Below are positions 37,932 to 47,413 of a stretch of 64,000 nucleotides of DNA, piece after piece (position 1 is the first letter of the stretch; each line of letters begins with the position of its first letter). Below the pieces are notes generated by a model. That model saw only the letters and a program-made list of their open reading frames with translations. It made no database searches and was not told the origin of the DNA. Made by a program: the position numbers and the translations under genes. Origin of the DNA: Arthrobacter sp. PAMC 25486 (GTDB lineage Bacteria; Actinomycetota; Actinomycetes; Actinomycetales; Micrococcaceae); the NCBI RefSeq assembly GCF_000785535.1, contig NZ_CP007595.1, forward strand, positions 2,812,439 to 2,876,438, in the 5' to 3' direction.

Positions 37932-39196
37932 ATAAGAAGTCTGCCACGCGGAAGTCAAGGTTGCTGATCCAACTTGGCCTTCGCACGACAATGCCTTGCA
38001 TGGATGGCTCAGAGGATACATCTGGTTTCTCGTGCCTGTGGGAGTTAGTCCGTGCACCAGTTCCCGCACGGCACGCGTAGCTCTCCCCTGGCACCCCTCA
38101 GCAGTGCCCTCCAGCCGGCGTCAGGGAGCCCAGGCGGGTGCTGGCGACTCCTCCGACTGCTTCGGTCACCCAAGGTCTCCTGCGGAGCACGTAGCAGTTG
38201 GGATGATTGCGTCCCAGAAGCTACTGAATTCAACCTGATGCTGGATGTCCACTGCAACTTGGAACTGATCATTGGTGGCGCCTTGGATTGATCATTCACG
38301 GCAGCCGGAGGGTCGGGCCGCGGCAGCCTCCAGACCGGCGAGACACGTACAGAGACCGCTGGAAGGCCACCCCGCAACTCACTGCCTTACCTGTCAGGCG
38401 AGCTCCATTGCCGGCTGATCCCGGCGGCGTATCAGGGTAACCGCGATCTGGCGGTTCCGTTCGTGGCCGGCCCGCTGTTGGCACTGATCCTATGGGGCCG
38501 TAGTGCGCCAAGGCAGTCCGGTGCCTGTGGGAACAGTATGGGACGCCGTGGGAGCCGCCGCAGCGCGGAACGAAACATTCCAGGCTCGTTGCCGCCCGCG
38601 GTCAAAAGCGCTGCCGGACACGGCCAGCACATAATTGCCGCCCGGGTCAGTTTCAAGTCGCAATTTACAGTTAGACGCAGTATCTCGGGTACCGCCGGTT
38701 GGTGACCAATAAGTCCAGTGCCACGACTCCCCTGACTGCCGAATCGACAGGCTTGATTCGGCAGCTGTCCGAACAAGTCAATTTTCCCCCTTGGGGTTCG
38801 CTGTCCGGGTTGAGTTGATAGCACCAGGAATGAGGCAGGCGGATATTCAATACATTGAATGGGCGCTTTAGGCCGCCCCTCTCTATCCTTTTTGAACTGG
38901 CGATCCCAACTAATAGTCCCGCGCAAGCGCACCCCTGACCTTCCAAGGGGCACGCCCCCTGGTCATGCCCGCAGTGAACTCGGCCGCGGGCTGGTGCGGG
39001 GGCACCTCAACTGAACTGGGGGCATCTGTCGCAGCTTGTCCCGAGCGGGATCCATTTAGGCATTAGTGACATGCAGGCGGTTTGGAAAAGCCAAAGAAAC
39101 TATCGAAATCCCCTCCGTTTGTACCATAACGGCTAAACCAAGCGAGCGGTGCGCCCATGGAGCACACCCTCAAGACTGCATACCCCATCCACGTCC

Positions 39197-39212
39197 CGTT
39201 TCACGTGAAACG
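39197..39212. promoter_or_regulatory. parS site
   Basis: CGTTTCACGTGAAACG: the inner 14 bases match the parS consensus perfectly and both ends differ. It is 36 bases from the next site. Confidence 0.9.
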
Positions 39213-39232
39213 TTGCCTGCAGGCCAGGGGAC

Positions 39233-39248
39233 TGTTTCACGTGAAACG
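39233..39248. promoter_or_regulatory. parS site
   Basis: TGTTTCACGTGAAACG, 15 of 16 matches to the consensus. Confidence 0.92.
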
Positions 39249-39435
39249 CTCCCCTTCGTGTTGAAGGGCATTTTCAACTAGGGGTCCGACGATCATCCTC
39301 ATTATCAGGTACTCGCCGATCACGCTGAAGAACGGGCTCCCCTGAGTGAATTATCCCCTTCGCGAAGGAAATCTTGAACTAAACACTGGAGCTTAGGATC
39401 GTTCCTGGAGAAGCGTCATTAAAAGAATCTGGCGG

Positions 39436-39451
39436 TGTTTCACGTGAAACA
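39436..39451. promoter_or_regulatory. parS site, perfect consensus
   Basis: TGTTTCACGTGAAACA, extended to a 26-bp palindrome by GGCGG/CCGCC (39431-39456). It lies 24 bases beyond the parB stop and could also act as a terminator hairpin. Confidence 0.95.
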
Positions 39452-39474
39452 CCGCCACACCCAGCCTTCGGTTC

Positions 39475-40482
39475 CTATTTACCGCCGGGACTCAATACGT
39501 CCATGATGCGATTGAGGTCTTCAACCGATGCGAATTCAATGCTGACTTTACCCTTGCGTGCGCCCAATGAAATCTTCACGTTGGTGTCCAACCTGTCCGA
39601 AAGCGAGCTTGCCAAGAAGTCTAAGCGTTCATGACGGGGACTGGGCTTCTTGGTTGCAGCCTTCTGACCGCTCAGCGGAGCCTGATAGAGCTGAACCGCT
39701 TCTTCCGTCGCACGAACAGACATCCCTTCGGCAACAATCTTCTGCGCCAATTGCTCCATTGCCTCAGCAGCGGGCAACGCCAACAATGCCCGGGCATGTC
39801 CCGCAGACAAAACACCCGCGGCAACACGACGTTGGACAACCGGAGGAAGCTTCAGCAGCCGCAGCGTATTGGAAACCTGCGGACGCGAGCGTCCAATCTT
39901 GTCAGCCAGCTGTTCGTGTGTTGTGCCGAAATCTTCCAGCAACTGCTGGTAGGCGGCAGCCTCTTCCAAGGGGTTTAGCTGGCTGCGATGAAGGTTTTCA
40001 AGCAGGGCGTCACGAAGCAGATTATCGTCCGTGGTTTCACGAACAATAACCGGAATGGTTTCCAGCCCCGCAGCCTGGCTTGCCCGCCAGCGCCGCTCAC
40101 CCATAACCAATTCATAGGGCTGGTCTCCCTTCTCCGTCGATTTCCGCACCACAATAGGCTGCAGCACACCGATTTCACGGACTGAATGGACGAGTTCGGC
40201 CATGTCGTCTTCATCAAAGACCGTACGTGGCTGTTTCCTGTTCGGATGGATCTTTCCCACAGGAAGTTCCATGAACGTGGCGCCGGGAACGTCAACCAAC
40301 TCAGCCGGTTCCGCCAGCTTCTTGGTCGTCTTGGAGGCCGCAGCCGGTGACTTTCGTCCCTTAGGTTCGGGAAAGAAGAGGTCCACAGGCCGTGTTGGCT
40401 GAGAGGACCCTGTCTCGTCGCCCGAAGAATTGGGGATTAACGCTCCCAAACCGCGGCCAAGACCCCTGCGCTTGTCAGTCAT
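39475..40482 (-). CDS. parB: chromosome-partitioning protein ParB
   Basis: A 335-residue protein. After a basic N-terminus (MTDKRRGLGRGLGALIP) that binds ParA, it has the CTP-binding ParB/Srx domain with GERRWRASQAAG (about residues 131-142) and ENLHRSQLNPLEEAAAY. The helix-turn-helix (HEQLADKIGRSRPQVSNTLRLLKLP, about 188-212) binds parS, and a C-terminal dimerisation domain follows. It loads as a sliding clamp at parS sites, of which five good copies lie within 8 kb. GGAGG is eight bases before the ATG. It is downstream of parA. Confidence 0.97.
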   Translation of the reverse strand: MTDKRRGLGRGLGALIPNSSGDETGSSQPTRPVDLFFPEPKGRKSPAAASKTTKKLAEPAELVDVPGATFMELPVGKIHPNRKQPRTVFDEDDMAELVHSVREIGVLQPIVVRKSTEKGDQPYELVMGERRWRASQAAGLETIPVIVRETTDDNLLRDALLENLHRSQLNPLEEAAAYQQLLEDFGTTHEQLADKIGRSRPQVSNTLRLLKLPPVVQRRVAAGVLSAGHARALLALPAAEAMEQLAQKIVAEGMSVRATEEAVQLYQAPLSGQKAATKKPSPRHERLDFLASSLSDRLDTNVKISLGARKGKVSIEFASVEDLNRIMDVLSPGGK

Positions 40483-40570
40483 TGAGACATCCTCCGTTGA
40501 ATTAGCCCCAACGAGACTGGGGCCGGCTGAACTTCATTGTAAATGGCATTGTGAAGCAAGGATTGCATAT

Positions 40571-41620
40571 CTAGCCTACTGACCGTTCGGCCAGTTCTGC
40601 TGCTGCTTCAAGATACGAAAGCGCCCCGGTGGACGATGGGTCGTAAGTCATGACTGTTTGCTGGTAACTGGGAGCCTCAGAAATCCTCACCGAGCGGGGA
40701 ATCAGGGCTTGCAAAACCTGTTCGGGAAAGTGCTCTCGGACATCGGCCGCAACATGTGCGGCCAAATTCGTACGCCCGTCGTACATAGTCAACAAGATAG
40801 TGGAAACGACAAGATCAGAATTCAAGTGCTTTTGAATCATCTCGATGTTTTTCAGCAACTGACTCAAACCCTCCAGTGCGTAGTATTCACACTGAATGGG
40901 TATCAAAACCTCGTTGGCAGCGCAGAACGCATTGACTGTCAACAACCCCAGACTCGGTGGGCAGTCAATAAAGATGAAATCAAGGCGTTGTTGACCATTT
41001 TGTTCGCGAAACTTCACATATTCTGCAATGGCCCGGCGTAGTCGTTGCTCTCTGGCAACCAGTGACACCAGTTCAATTTCAGCACCGGCGAGGTGAATGG
41101 TTGCGGGGGCGCAGTAAAGGTTGTCAATATCCGGGCACTGCTGGACCACTTCGGCCATGGGGAAGTCATTGATCAAAACATCATAGATACTGTCAATCTC
41201 AGCGTGGTGCGGAACACCCAAGGCCGTAGATGCATTTCCCTGTGGATCTATATCGATCACAAGAACGTGAAGTCCTGCCGACGCCAGTGCAGCTGCTACG
41301 TTAACCGTAGTCGTCGTCTTGCCGACCCCGCCCTTTTGATTCGCAACCGTCATGATACGCGTATGGTTCGGGCGAGGCAGTTTCCGGCCCAGAAGCCGCT
41401 CGCGGCGCTTGGTTTCATTAACCAGCTGGCTCGCGATGGGGCTACTGTCATCAAAGTCGTCATCCAGAGGACTCGACTTGGCTTCCCCCGTTTCACGTGA
41501 AACATTGGCGCCGCCGCCGACGTTATCAACCGATTTAGGTTGATCGAAAGCGTTAGAGCGTGCAGATCCTAACGTCATGAACGGAGGGATCCGTTGCGAA
41601 GCTGCTTCGCTACTGGTCAC
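40571..41620 (-). CDS. parA: chromosome-partitioning ATPase ParA
   Basis: A 349-residue ATPase with a deviant Walker A (NQKGGVGKTTTT, about residues 93-104), Walker B-type FIDCPPSLG and the ADP-exchange region DIDPQGNAST. The N-terminal ~85 residues are an acidic, low-complexity extension common in actinobacterial ParA. The GTG at 41620 is used; ATG 41578 is also possible. A parS site lies within the coding sequence, encoding part of the extension. With ParB it moves origins apart after replication. Confidence 0.96.
   Translation of the reverse strand: MTSSEAASQRIPPFMTLGSARSNAFDQPKSVDNVGGGANVSRETGEAKSSPLDDDFDDSSPIASQLVNETKRRERLLGRKLPRPNHTRIMTVANQKGGVGKTTTTVNVAAALASAGLHVLVIDIDPQGNASTALGVPHHAEIDSIYDVLINDFPMAEVVQQCPDIDNLYCAPATIHLAGAEIELVSLVAREQRLRRAIAEYVKFREQNGQQRLDFIFIDCPPSLGLLTVNAFCAANEVLIPIQCEYYALEGLSQLLKNIEMIQKHLNSDLVVSTILLTMYDGRTNLAAHVAADVREHFPEQVLQALIPRSVRISEAPSYQQTVMTYDPSSTGALSYLEAAAELAERSVG
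41489..41504. promoter_or_regulatory. parS site within parA
   Basis: CGTTTCACGTGAAACA, 15 of 16 matches, inside the region coding for the N-terminal extension of ParA (it encodes part of NVSRETGE). Confidence 0.9.
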
Positions 41621-41694
41621 GCTGACACTCTCACTTTCCTGTGGCGATGGTTGCCAACCTCTAGCCTATCGGTTCCAACCCACAGCACTGGGGA

Positions 41695-42333
41695 TCAGCG
41701 CCGCTTCACCTTCACCCGCACTACAGTTGTGGGTTCTTCCAGGATGTCCTGGCCGGCCACAACCACCTCAGTGTGGACACCGCCAAGCTTCTTGAGGACC
41801 TTGGCAGCCTTGGTAATTTCTTCTTCCGCACTCTTGCCCTTGATGGCCAGCAGCTCTCCTTCGCCACCCAGCAACGGGATGGTCAGCGGCGCAAGCGTAT
41901 TCAGTGCCGAGACTGCCCTGGCGGTCACGACGGAGCACTCCACTTTGCCAATGGCCGCCTCCGCACGGGACCGAATGATTTCAACATTGGAAAGGCCCAA
42001 GTCCATGACGACCTCTTCTAGCCAAATGACGCGGCGTTCCAGTGGCTCAATCAGGGTCAGGTACAGGTCCGGACGGGCAATCGCCAGACACAGGCCTGGA
42101 AGACCGGCGCCGCTGCCCACATCGGCAACCTTGACTCCGTCGTCAATCAATTCCGCCACTACGGCACAGTTCAGAACGTGCCGGCTCCACAGGCGGGGCA
42201 CTTCCCGTGGACCAATTAGTCCGCGCTCAATCCCCGATGTCGCCAGGTGCTCCACATAGCGCTTGGCAAGATCAAGGCGATCGCCAAAAATACGCTCAGC
42301 AGCAACGGCTTCTTGTGCAGTAAGTTCCACCAC
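41695..42333 (-). CDS. rsmG: 16S rRNA (guanine-N7) methyltransferase
   Basis: A 212-residue SAM-dependent enzyme that methylates G527 (E. coli numbering) of 16S rRNA. The SAM-binding motif is VADVGSGAGLPGLCLAI (about 69-85), with NVEIIRSRAEAAIG and VVTARAVSALNTL later on. Its start is a GTG at 42333 with AGAGGA upstream. The order jag-rsmG-parA-parB is normal for this part of actinobacterial chromosomes. Loss of this enzyme gives low-level streptomycin resistance in other bacteria. Confidence 0.95.
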   Translation of the reverse strand: MVELTAQEAVAAERIFGDRLDLAKRYVEHLATSGIERGLIGPREVPRLWSRHVLNCAVVAELIDDGVKVADVGSGAGLPGLCLAIARPDLYLTLIEPLERRVIWLEEVVMDLGLSNVEIIRSRAEAAIGKVECSVVTARAVSALNTLAPLTIPLLGGEGELLAIKGKSAEEEITKAAKVLKKLGGVHTEVVVAGQDILEEPTTVVRVKVKRR

Positions 42334-42416
42334 GTTTATGTCCTCTTAAGTCTGATCCCGGCCACTTCCCTGAGGTAGTGGCCGGGACCATTTTGAATCC
42401 TTGAATACACTGCGCT

Positions 42417-42965
42417 TTAGTGCGCAGCGCTCACTACAATGTGACGCTTGGCGCCTTCGCCTTCGGACTCCGATTCAAGACCAAGCTCAGCAATGGCATC
42501 ATGAACGATCTTTCGTTCGTAGGCGCCCATCGGGTCCAGGGCAACGGACTCCGCCCCGGCCTTGATCTCCGCCGCCGCATCATTGGCGATCTGTGCCAGT
42601 TCAACATTCCGGCGCTCACGGTATCCGGAGATATCCAAGACCAGGCGTGAGCGAGACTCGGTGGCCGACAAAACACTCAAGCGGGTCAGTTCCTGAAGTG
42701 CATCCAACACTTCACCATCCTGGCCTACGAGGCTCGTCAGGGGTTCTGATTCCTCATCGGCAACGATGGAGATGTATGTGCGGCCATTGCGGACCTCGAT
42801 GTCGATATCGCCATCGATATCGGCAATGTCCAAAAGCTCTTCAAGATAGTCGGCGGCAATGTCGCCTTCTTCCTCGAGGCGGCTAACTCCGGTGTTCTCT
42901 GTGGCCGTTGCTTCCTCAGCGACAAGCTGTGTTTCCTCAGGGACAAGCTGCATTTCTTCAGGCAT
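42417..42965 (-). CDS. jag: Jag/KhpB RNA-binding protein
   Basis: A 182-residue protein with an acidic N-terminal ~50 residues, a KH-like domain (PLTSLVGQDGEVLDALQELTR, about 77-97) and a C-terminal R3H domain (SVALDPMGAYERKIVHDAI). Jag/KhpB proteins bind RNA and affect envelope growth. The N-terminal stretch has the near-repeats MQLVPEE, TQLVAEE. It starts one base inside the yidC stop (TAATG), so it is translationally coupled to yidC. Confidence 0.93.
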   Translation of the reverse strand: MPEEMQLVPEETQLVAEEATATENTGVSRLEEEGDIAADYLEELLDIADIDGDIDIEVRNGRTYISIVADEESEPLTSLVGQDGEVLDALQELTRLSVLSATESRSRLVLDISGYRERRNVELAQIANDAAAEIKAGAESVALDPMGAYERKIVHDAIAELGLESESEGEGAKRHIVVSAAH

Positions 42966-43930
42966 TATTTCTTCTTCCTGTTCTTGCGTTGTGGCTGGTT
43001 CCGCTGGCCCTTCGGCTCAGGAATTTCCTCGATCGCTTCTTCTTCAACCTTCTTCTTGGAAGCACCCAACAGCGGCAGGCCCTTGGCCTCGCGACGCTTC
43101 TGGTATTCCTTGTACGCAGGCGAGCCGGGAGTCGGCATGCGGCGAATTACGAAGAACTGCTGACCCATGGTCCACAGGTTGGTGGTGGTCCAGTAGATGA
43201 GAACACCGATGGGGAAGTTCACGCCACCGATACCGAACACAAGCGGCAGTACATAAAGCATCATCTTCTGCTGCTTCATGAAGGGGCCCTGCATCGCTTC
43301 TTCAGACATGTTCTTGGACATGATCTGCTTCTGCGTGATGAACTGCGAGGCGATCATGGCAAGAATCATGACGATCGAGAGCGCCGCAATGGCGAAGGTC
43401 AGATTGCCGCCCTGGAAGGAAGGCAGCAGGGCGTCGGAGAGGCGGGCCCCGAAGATGGTGGCCTCGTCGAACTGCACCACCTCCGCATGGGTCAGTGCAC
43501 CAATACCCTGGTTTGAGGCGTTGGCCTTGGCCACACCGGAAAGCACCTGGAACAGGGAGAAGAAGAACGGCATCTGAATCAGCATGGGCAGGCATGCAGA
43601 GAACGGGTTGGTGCCATGTTCCTTGTACAGGGCCATCTGTTCCTGCCCCATGGCCTGGCGGGACAGCTGGTCAGTCTTGCCCTTGTACTTGGCCTGCAGC
43701 TTCTTCATGTCCGGCTGCAGTGCCTGCATCCCGCGCTGGGCCTTGATCTGCTTGACGAAGACAGGAATCAATGCCGCACGAATCACCAGTACCAGGCCAA
43801 TGATGGACAGTGTCCATGTGACACCTGAAGCACCGTCCATCCCCAGGAAGGTCAGGCCATCATGGAACTGCACCATGATCCACGAGACGACCCATTTGAA
43901 GGGGAACAGAATTGTATTGAAGAAGCCCAT
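42965..43930 (-). CDS. yidC: membrane protein insertase YidC
   Basis: A 321-residue insertase of the short Gram-positive type with no large outer domain. It has five to six membrane helices, a cytoplasmic hairpin with charged residues (MQALQPDMKKLQAKYKGKTDQLS), the conserved NPFSACLPMLIQMPFF and a basic C-terminal tail (NQPQRKNRKKK) that contacts the ribosome. It inserts proteins into the membrane, alone or with SecYEG. It lies 18 bases after yidD and overlaps jag by 1 base. Confidence 0.96.
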   Translation of the reverse strand: MGFFNTILFPFKWVVSWIMVQFHDGLTFLGMDGASGVTWTLSIIGLVLVIRAALIPVFVKQIKAQRGMQALQPDMKKLQAKYKGKTDQLSRQAMGQEQMALYKEHGTNPFSACLPMLIQMPFFFSLFQVLSGVAKANASNQGIGALTHAEVVQFDEATIFGARLSDALLPSFQGGNLTFAIAALSIVMILAMIASQFITQKQIMSKNMSEEAMQGPFMKQQKMMLYVLPLVFGIGGVNFPIGVLIYWTTTNLWTMGQQFFVIRRMPTPGSPAYKEYQKRREAKGLPLLGASKKKVEEEAIEEIPEPKGQRNQPQRKNRKKK

Positions 43931-43948
43931 ATTTCTTTATCTATCTCC

Positions 43949-44344
43949 TCAAGCCGCGTTGCGACTTTGCGTTTCCTGTTGTTTAGCCAGAAATACATCC
44001 GGGTGGTTCAGCTGGACAATGAGGGGCACCGTGTCAGGGTCATCCCAATCAATAGTGGCCGGCGAAGGCACCGGATCCAAGCCGCCTGCGCTCCAAGGGT
44101 GGCAACGGACTACTCGTCGGGCAGCGAACCAGCTGCCTTTGATGGCACCGTGAACGGTCACGGCTTCCAGGGCGTACGCCGAACATGACGGAAAAAACCG
44201 GCACACCTGCCCATAAATGGGTGAGACGACGCGCCGGTACAGTTTCAGAATAATAATAAGAATGTTGCGGGGAAGGTGCCATAGGAAGAGTACGACGTCG
44301 GCCACCCACTGGGGTGCCCGACGCTGAGTTTGTGATGTGCTCAC
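43949..44344 (-). CDS. yidD: membrane protein insertion efficiency factor YidD
   Basis: A 131-residue YidD protein with the core LKLYRRVVSPIYGQVCRFFPSCSAYALEA and RVVRCHPWSAGGLDPVP, and an amphipathic N-terminal helix. The C-terminal extension of about 35 residues is longer than in the E. coli protein. The GTG start overlaps the rnpA stop (GTGA). It helps YidC-dependent insertion. Confidence 0.94.
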   Translation of the reverse strand: MSTSQTQRRAPQWVADVVLFLWHLPRNILIIILKLYRRVVSPIYGQVCRFFPSCSAYALEAVTVHGAIKGSWFAARRVVRCHPWSAGGLDPVPSPATIDWDDPDTVPLIVQLNHPDVFLAKQQETQSRNAA

Positions 44345-44766
44345 AAAACTTCTCCTCCTTTTGGCCCGTTCACCTTATTCACTGCAGGTGCTGGTGCCGC
44401 CGGCAAAGAAGCTCCCGACTTCCCCTGCAATCGGGAAAAAGCGGAAGAGCAGGCTTTGCGATAATCCGCGACCAGCTCACTGAAAGAGGCAGCAGCAGAA
44501 ACGGGCAGTGCCCGCACCACTACATTGACTCCGTAAGGATGCTGCCGAACAGTCTCGACAACTATTTCCCTCAGTCTCCTCTTAACGAGGTTGCGAGTCA
44601 CAGCGTTCCCGACGGTCTTCGACACGATGAACCCGATTTGGCTGGGTGAGTCGGCAGAAGTGAACACCATATATAACACTAAGTTCCGGCGTCCATTGCG
44701 GACGCCGGAACGTACAGTATGTGAGAAGTTGGCGGAAGTCCGCATTCTATTCTTGGTGGCTAGCAC
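44341..44766 (-). CDS. rnpA: ribonuclease P protein component
   Basis: A 141-residue protein subunit of RNase P, which removes the 5' leader of tRNA precursors. The signature is VGNAVTRNLVKRRLREIV (about residues 52-69), with the basic N-terminus (LATKNRMRTSANF) typical of the family. The start is a GTG at 44766. A Pro/Ala-rich C-terminal ~20 residues is lineage-specific. It follows rpmH by 54 bases and overlaps yidD by 4 bases. Confidence 0.95.
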   Translation of the reverse strand: MLATKNRMRTSANFSHTVRSGVRNGRRNLVLYMVFTSADSPSQIGFIVSKTVGNAVTRNLVKRRLREIVVETVRQHPYGVNVVVRALPVSAAASFSELVADYRKACSSAFSRLQGKSGASLPAAPAPAVNKVNGPKGGEVL

Positions 44767-44820
44767 CTGCGATCAACTGCTACTTCACTAAGGCTCGACT
44801 AGACGTCAAGCAGTTATTGT

Positions 44821-44958
44821 TTAGGCCGACAGCTCTACGCGACCCTTGGTGCGGCGGGCTGCCAAAATGGCGCGGCCAGCGCGGGTGCGCATACGAAGGC
44901 GGAAGCCGTGCTTCTTGGCACGACGGCGGTTGTTCGGCTGAAAAGTCCGCTTGCTCAC
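44821..44958 (-). CDS. rpmH: ribosomal protein L34
   Basis: A 45-residue protein, [19 protein letters not shown] and so on to GRVELSA, a textbook bacterial L34. The start is a GTG at 44958. It is easily missed because it is so short. It is the first gene of the leftward rpmH-rnpA-yidD-yidC-jag series, divergent from dnaA across the origin region. Confidence 0.97.
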   Translation of the reverse strand: MSKRTFQPNNRRRAKKHGFRLRMRTRAGRAILAARRTKGRVELSA

Positions 44959-45511
44959 GGTAGTTACTCCAAGACAATCAAAGATGCGCCTTGCCCGTAG
45001 CTAACAGGTAAGAAAGGGGTCGACGCTAAGTATATGGATGCCTGCTCGTTTCGCTCCCTAATTACAGGGGGCGTGCGCAAGAGCGCAAAACAGACACATG
45101 GGACTTCACAACGTTAGGTCATCCAGCCCCGTCCAGTCAAACGCCATACTGCCGGAACAGCAGCTGGGGGGCCTGGTCTTCATCCATTTTGTCCTCACAG
45201 GGCCGGTTCAGCCCCATCCAGGCGTTGTGCACAGCTGTGCACAAGTCCGTGGACAAGATCTGTGGATGGACACCAAAAACACCCATCCTTGTGACATTTA
45301 TCCACAAGCACTTTCTCTCGCTATCTTCTAGGCTTTTCATCCTCTAGGCTAGGCGCGTAGCTAGTTATCCACGGATGTGCATAACTCTGTGGATTACTTT
45401 GATTCAACGGTTGACAGGGCGAAGAAAGTGGCGCTTTGCCTGCTGTAACCGAAATCACGTCTGGTAGGCGTGCACCCAATGAACATTTCCGCAGATTCTG
45501 CGGGAGTAAGG
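44959..45511. other. rpmH-dnaA intergenic region with DnaA boxes
   Basis: A 553-base divergent promoter region. Its right half has DnaA-box-like sites: TTGTGCACA (45225-45233), its mirror (45236-45244, minus), TTGTCCACG (45248-45256, minus), CCATCCACA (45261-45269, minus), perfect TTATCCACA (45298-45306), TTATCCACG (45365-45373) and TAATCCACA (45388-45396, minus). It can serve both dnaA autoregulation and origin function. The left 250 bases show no named site. Confidence 0.75.
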
Positions 45512-46960
45512 ATGGAACGATCAATGAGCACTGAGGACATCAATGACGTTGGCAGTTCCTGGCGACGCGTCATCAGGATTCTGGAACAAGATGAGCGGGT
45601 TTCCCCCAGACAGCGCGGATTCGTTGTTCTAACCCAGCCCCAGGGCTTGATCGGCAATACCTTGTTGGTGGCTGTTCCCAACGAGCTCACGCGCGAAGTT
45701 TTGCAGACACAGCTCCACACGGCCCTCAGTGACGCCCTTGCCCAAGTATTTCCGGAAGAAATCGGCTGCGCCTTCAGCGTCAACGCCGATCTTGTGCCTC
45801 CGGTCAAGGAAGAAGAGGCGGCACCGGCCGCGGTAGTCCTTCCAAGTGAGAAGAACAGCGCCCCCGAACATGTGGGACCGGCCACCAAACCTTCGCCGAT
45901 GTTGCCCAGCACTTCTCAGGAGTTCGGCCGGCTCAATCCCAAGTATGTTTTTGATTCATTTGTGATTGGTTCGTCCAACCGTTTCGCGCACGCTGCAGCT
46001 GTCGCAGTGGCTGAAGCACCGGCCAAGGCCTACAACCCGTTGTTCATTTATGGTGATTCCGGTTTGGGCAAGACCCACCTGCTTCATGCCATCGGACACT
46101 ATGCACGCCGACTCTATACCGGTATCCGGGTGCGTTACGTGAGTTCTGAGGAGTTCACCAACGACTTCATCAACTCCATTAGGGACGATGAAGGTGCCAG
46201 CTTTAAGCAGCTGTACCGCAACGTTGACATCCTGCTCATTGATGACATCCAGTTTCTTGCAAACAAGGAAGCCACCCAGGAAGAGTTCTTCCACACCTTC
46301 AATGCCTTGCACAACAACAACAAGCAGGTAGTGATCACCTCCGACCTGCCGCCCAAGCGCCTCCAGGGGTTTGAAGAGCGCATGCGGTCACGGTTTGAAT
46401 GGGGCCTGCTCACCGATGTGCAGCCGCCCGAGCTTGAAACGCGCATTGCGATTCTGCGTAAAAAAGCCATTGGTGAAGGTCTTTCAGCCCCTGACGACGC
46501 ACTTGAGTACATTGCCTCCAAGATTTCCACGAACATTCGAGAGCTTGAAGGCGCCCTGATTCGTGTCACAGCCTTCGCCAGTCTGAACCGCCAGCCGGTG
46601 GATGTTGGTTTGGCTGAAATGGTGTTGAAGGATCTCATCACCGACGACGGCGCCCAAGAGATCACCTCGACAGCGATCCTGGGACAGACCGCTGCTTACT
46701 TCAACATCTCCCTTGAGGAACTGTGCAGCAAGTCCCGCACCCGGACTTTGGTCACTGCTCGGCAGATCGCCATGTACTTGTGCCGTGAACTCACTGACAT
46801 GTCCCTGCCGAAGATCGGACAGGAATTTGGCGGACGCGACCATACAACTGTCATCCATGCTGATCGTAAAATTCGTGAGCTCATGGCCGAGCGTCGCGCC
46901 ATCTACAACCAGGTGACGGAACTAACCAACAAGATCAAGCAACAGCAGCGCGAGGCTTGA
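45512..46960 (+). CDS. dnaA: replication initiator DnaA
   Basis: A protein of about 482 residues. Domain I (about 1-85) is followed by a proline-rich linker, then the AAA+ domain with Walker A GDSGLGKTH and Walker B ILLIDDIQF, and domain IV with the DNA-binding signature GGRDHTTVIHA. ATG 45512 has GGGAG five bases upstream; GTG 45470, ATG 45479 and ATG 45524 are alternatives. It binds the DnaA boxes on both sides of the gene and opens the origin. Confidence 0.96.
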   Translation: MERSMSTEDINDVGSSWRRVIRILEQDERVSPRQRGFVVLTQPQGLIGNTLLVAVPNELTREVLQTQLHTALSDALAQVFPEEIGCAFSVNADLVPPVKEEEAAPAAVVLPSEKNSAPEHVGPATKPSPMLPSTSQEFGRLNPKYVFDSFVIGSSNRFAHAAAVAVAEAPAKAYNPLFIYGDSGLGKTHLLHAIGHYARRLYTGIRVRYVSSEEFTNDFINSIRDDEGASFKQLYRNVDILLIDDIQFLANKEATQEEFFHTFNALHNNNKQVVITSDLPPKRLQGFEERMRSRFEWGLLTDVQPPELETRIAILRKKAIGEGLSAPDDALEYIASKISTNIRELEGALIRVTAFASLNRQPVDVGLAEMVLKDLITDDGAQEITSTAILGQTAAYFNISLEELCSKSRTRTLVTARQIAMYLCRELTDMSLPKIGQEFGGRDHTTVIHADRKIRELMAERRAIYNQVTELTNKIKQQQREA

Positions 46961-47413
46961 GCCGCGCAGCGGCGAATTTAAAAAGAAATTAACAGGTGTG
47001 GATAACCCTGTGGATGACCGGTGCACAACATCACTAGTCTGCGGATAACTACACGCCAACCTGTGGATCATTAAAACGGCCGGAAAAGTTCTCCACCCAT
47101 CCTCACAGCCTCAAGCGGTGGATCCTCACACACTGTGCACAGACAAATTTAGCCGTGGTGCAGGCCGAGAGGCACTTATCCACAGTATCCACAGGACTTA
47201 TTAACACTACGAACTACAGATTCATTCGTTTCAAAGAACATTTACCTTCCCTTGTTCACCGAGCCTGACCAACTCCAAAGCGATACCCAAATCCCCTGCC
47301 CAAGGGGCTAAGCTGGCTGCAAGCATGTAATGTCATCTCTGCCCACGGCCTCCATGGAAGTTGGGCAAAATCAGCACGATACTTTTTCGCACCATGAAAG
47401 GCGGCACCCTTCC
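46961..47413. other. dnaA-dnaN intergenic region, probable oriC
   Basis: A 453-base gap with a DnaA-box cluster: perfect TTATCCACA at 46997-47005 (minus) and 47176-47184 (plus), and variants at 47009-47017, 47040-47048, 47062-47070 and 47185-47193. An AT-rich stretch follows (about 47198-47250, with TTATTAACAC and ATTCATTCG), a candidate unwinding element. This is the usual actinobacterial origin position. Confidence 0.85.

Larger units (their letters stand above)
37932..39474. other. non-coding stretch between the acetyltransferase gene and parB
   Basis: No frame here can be supported as a gene. The right end has three parS sites (39197, 39233, 39436). The left and middle parts look degraded and show nothing I can name. 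Confidence 0.6.

Noticed and set aside
39066..39281. A 71-codon frame across two parS sites
   Set aside because: The repeated VSRETLP is produced by the parS palindrome itself, and there is no other support for a gene.
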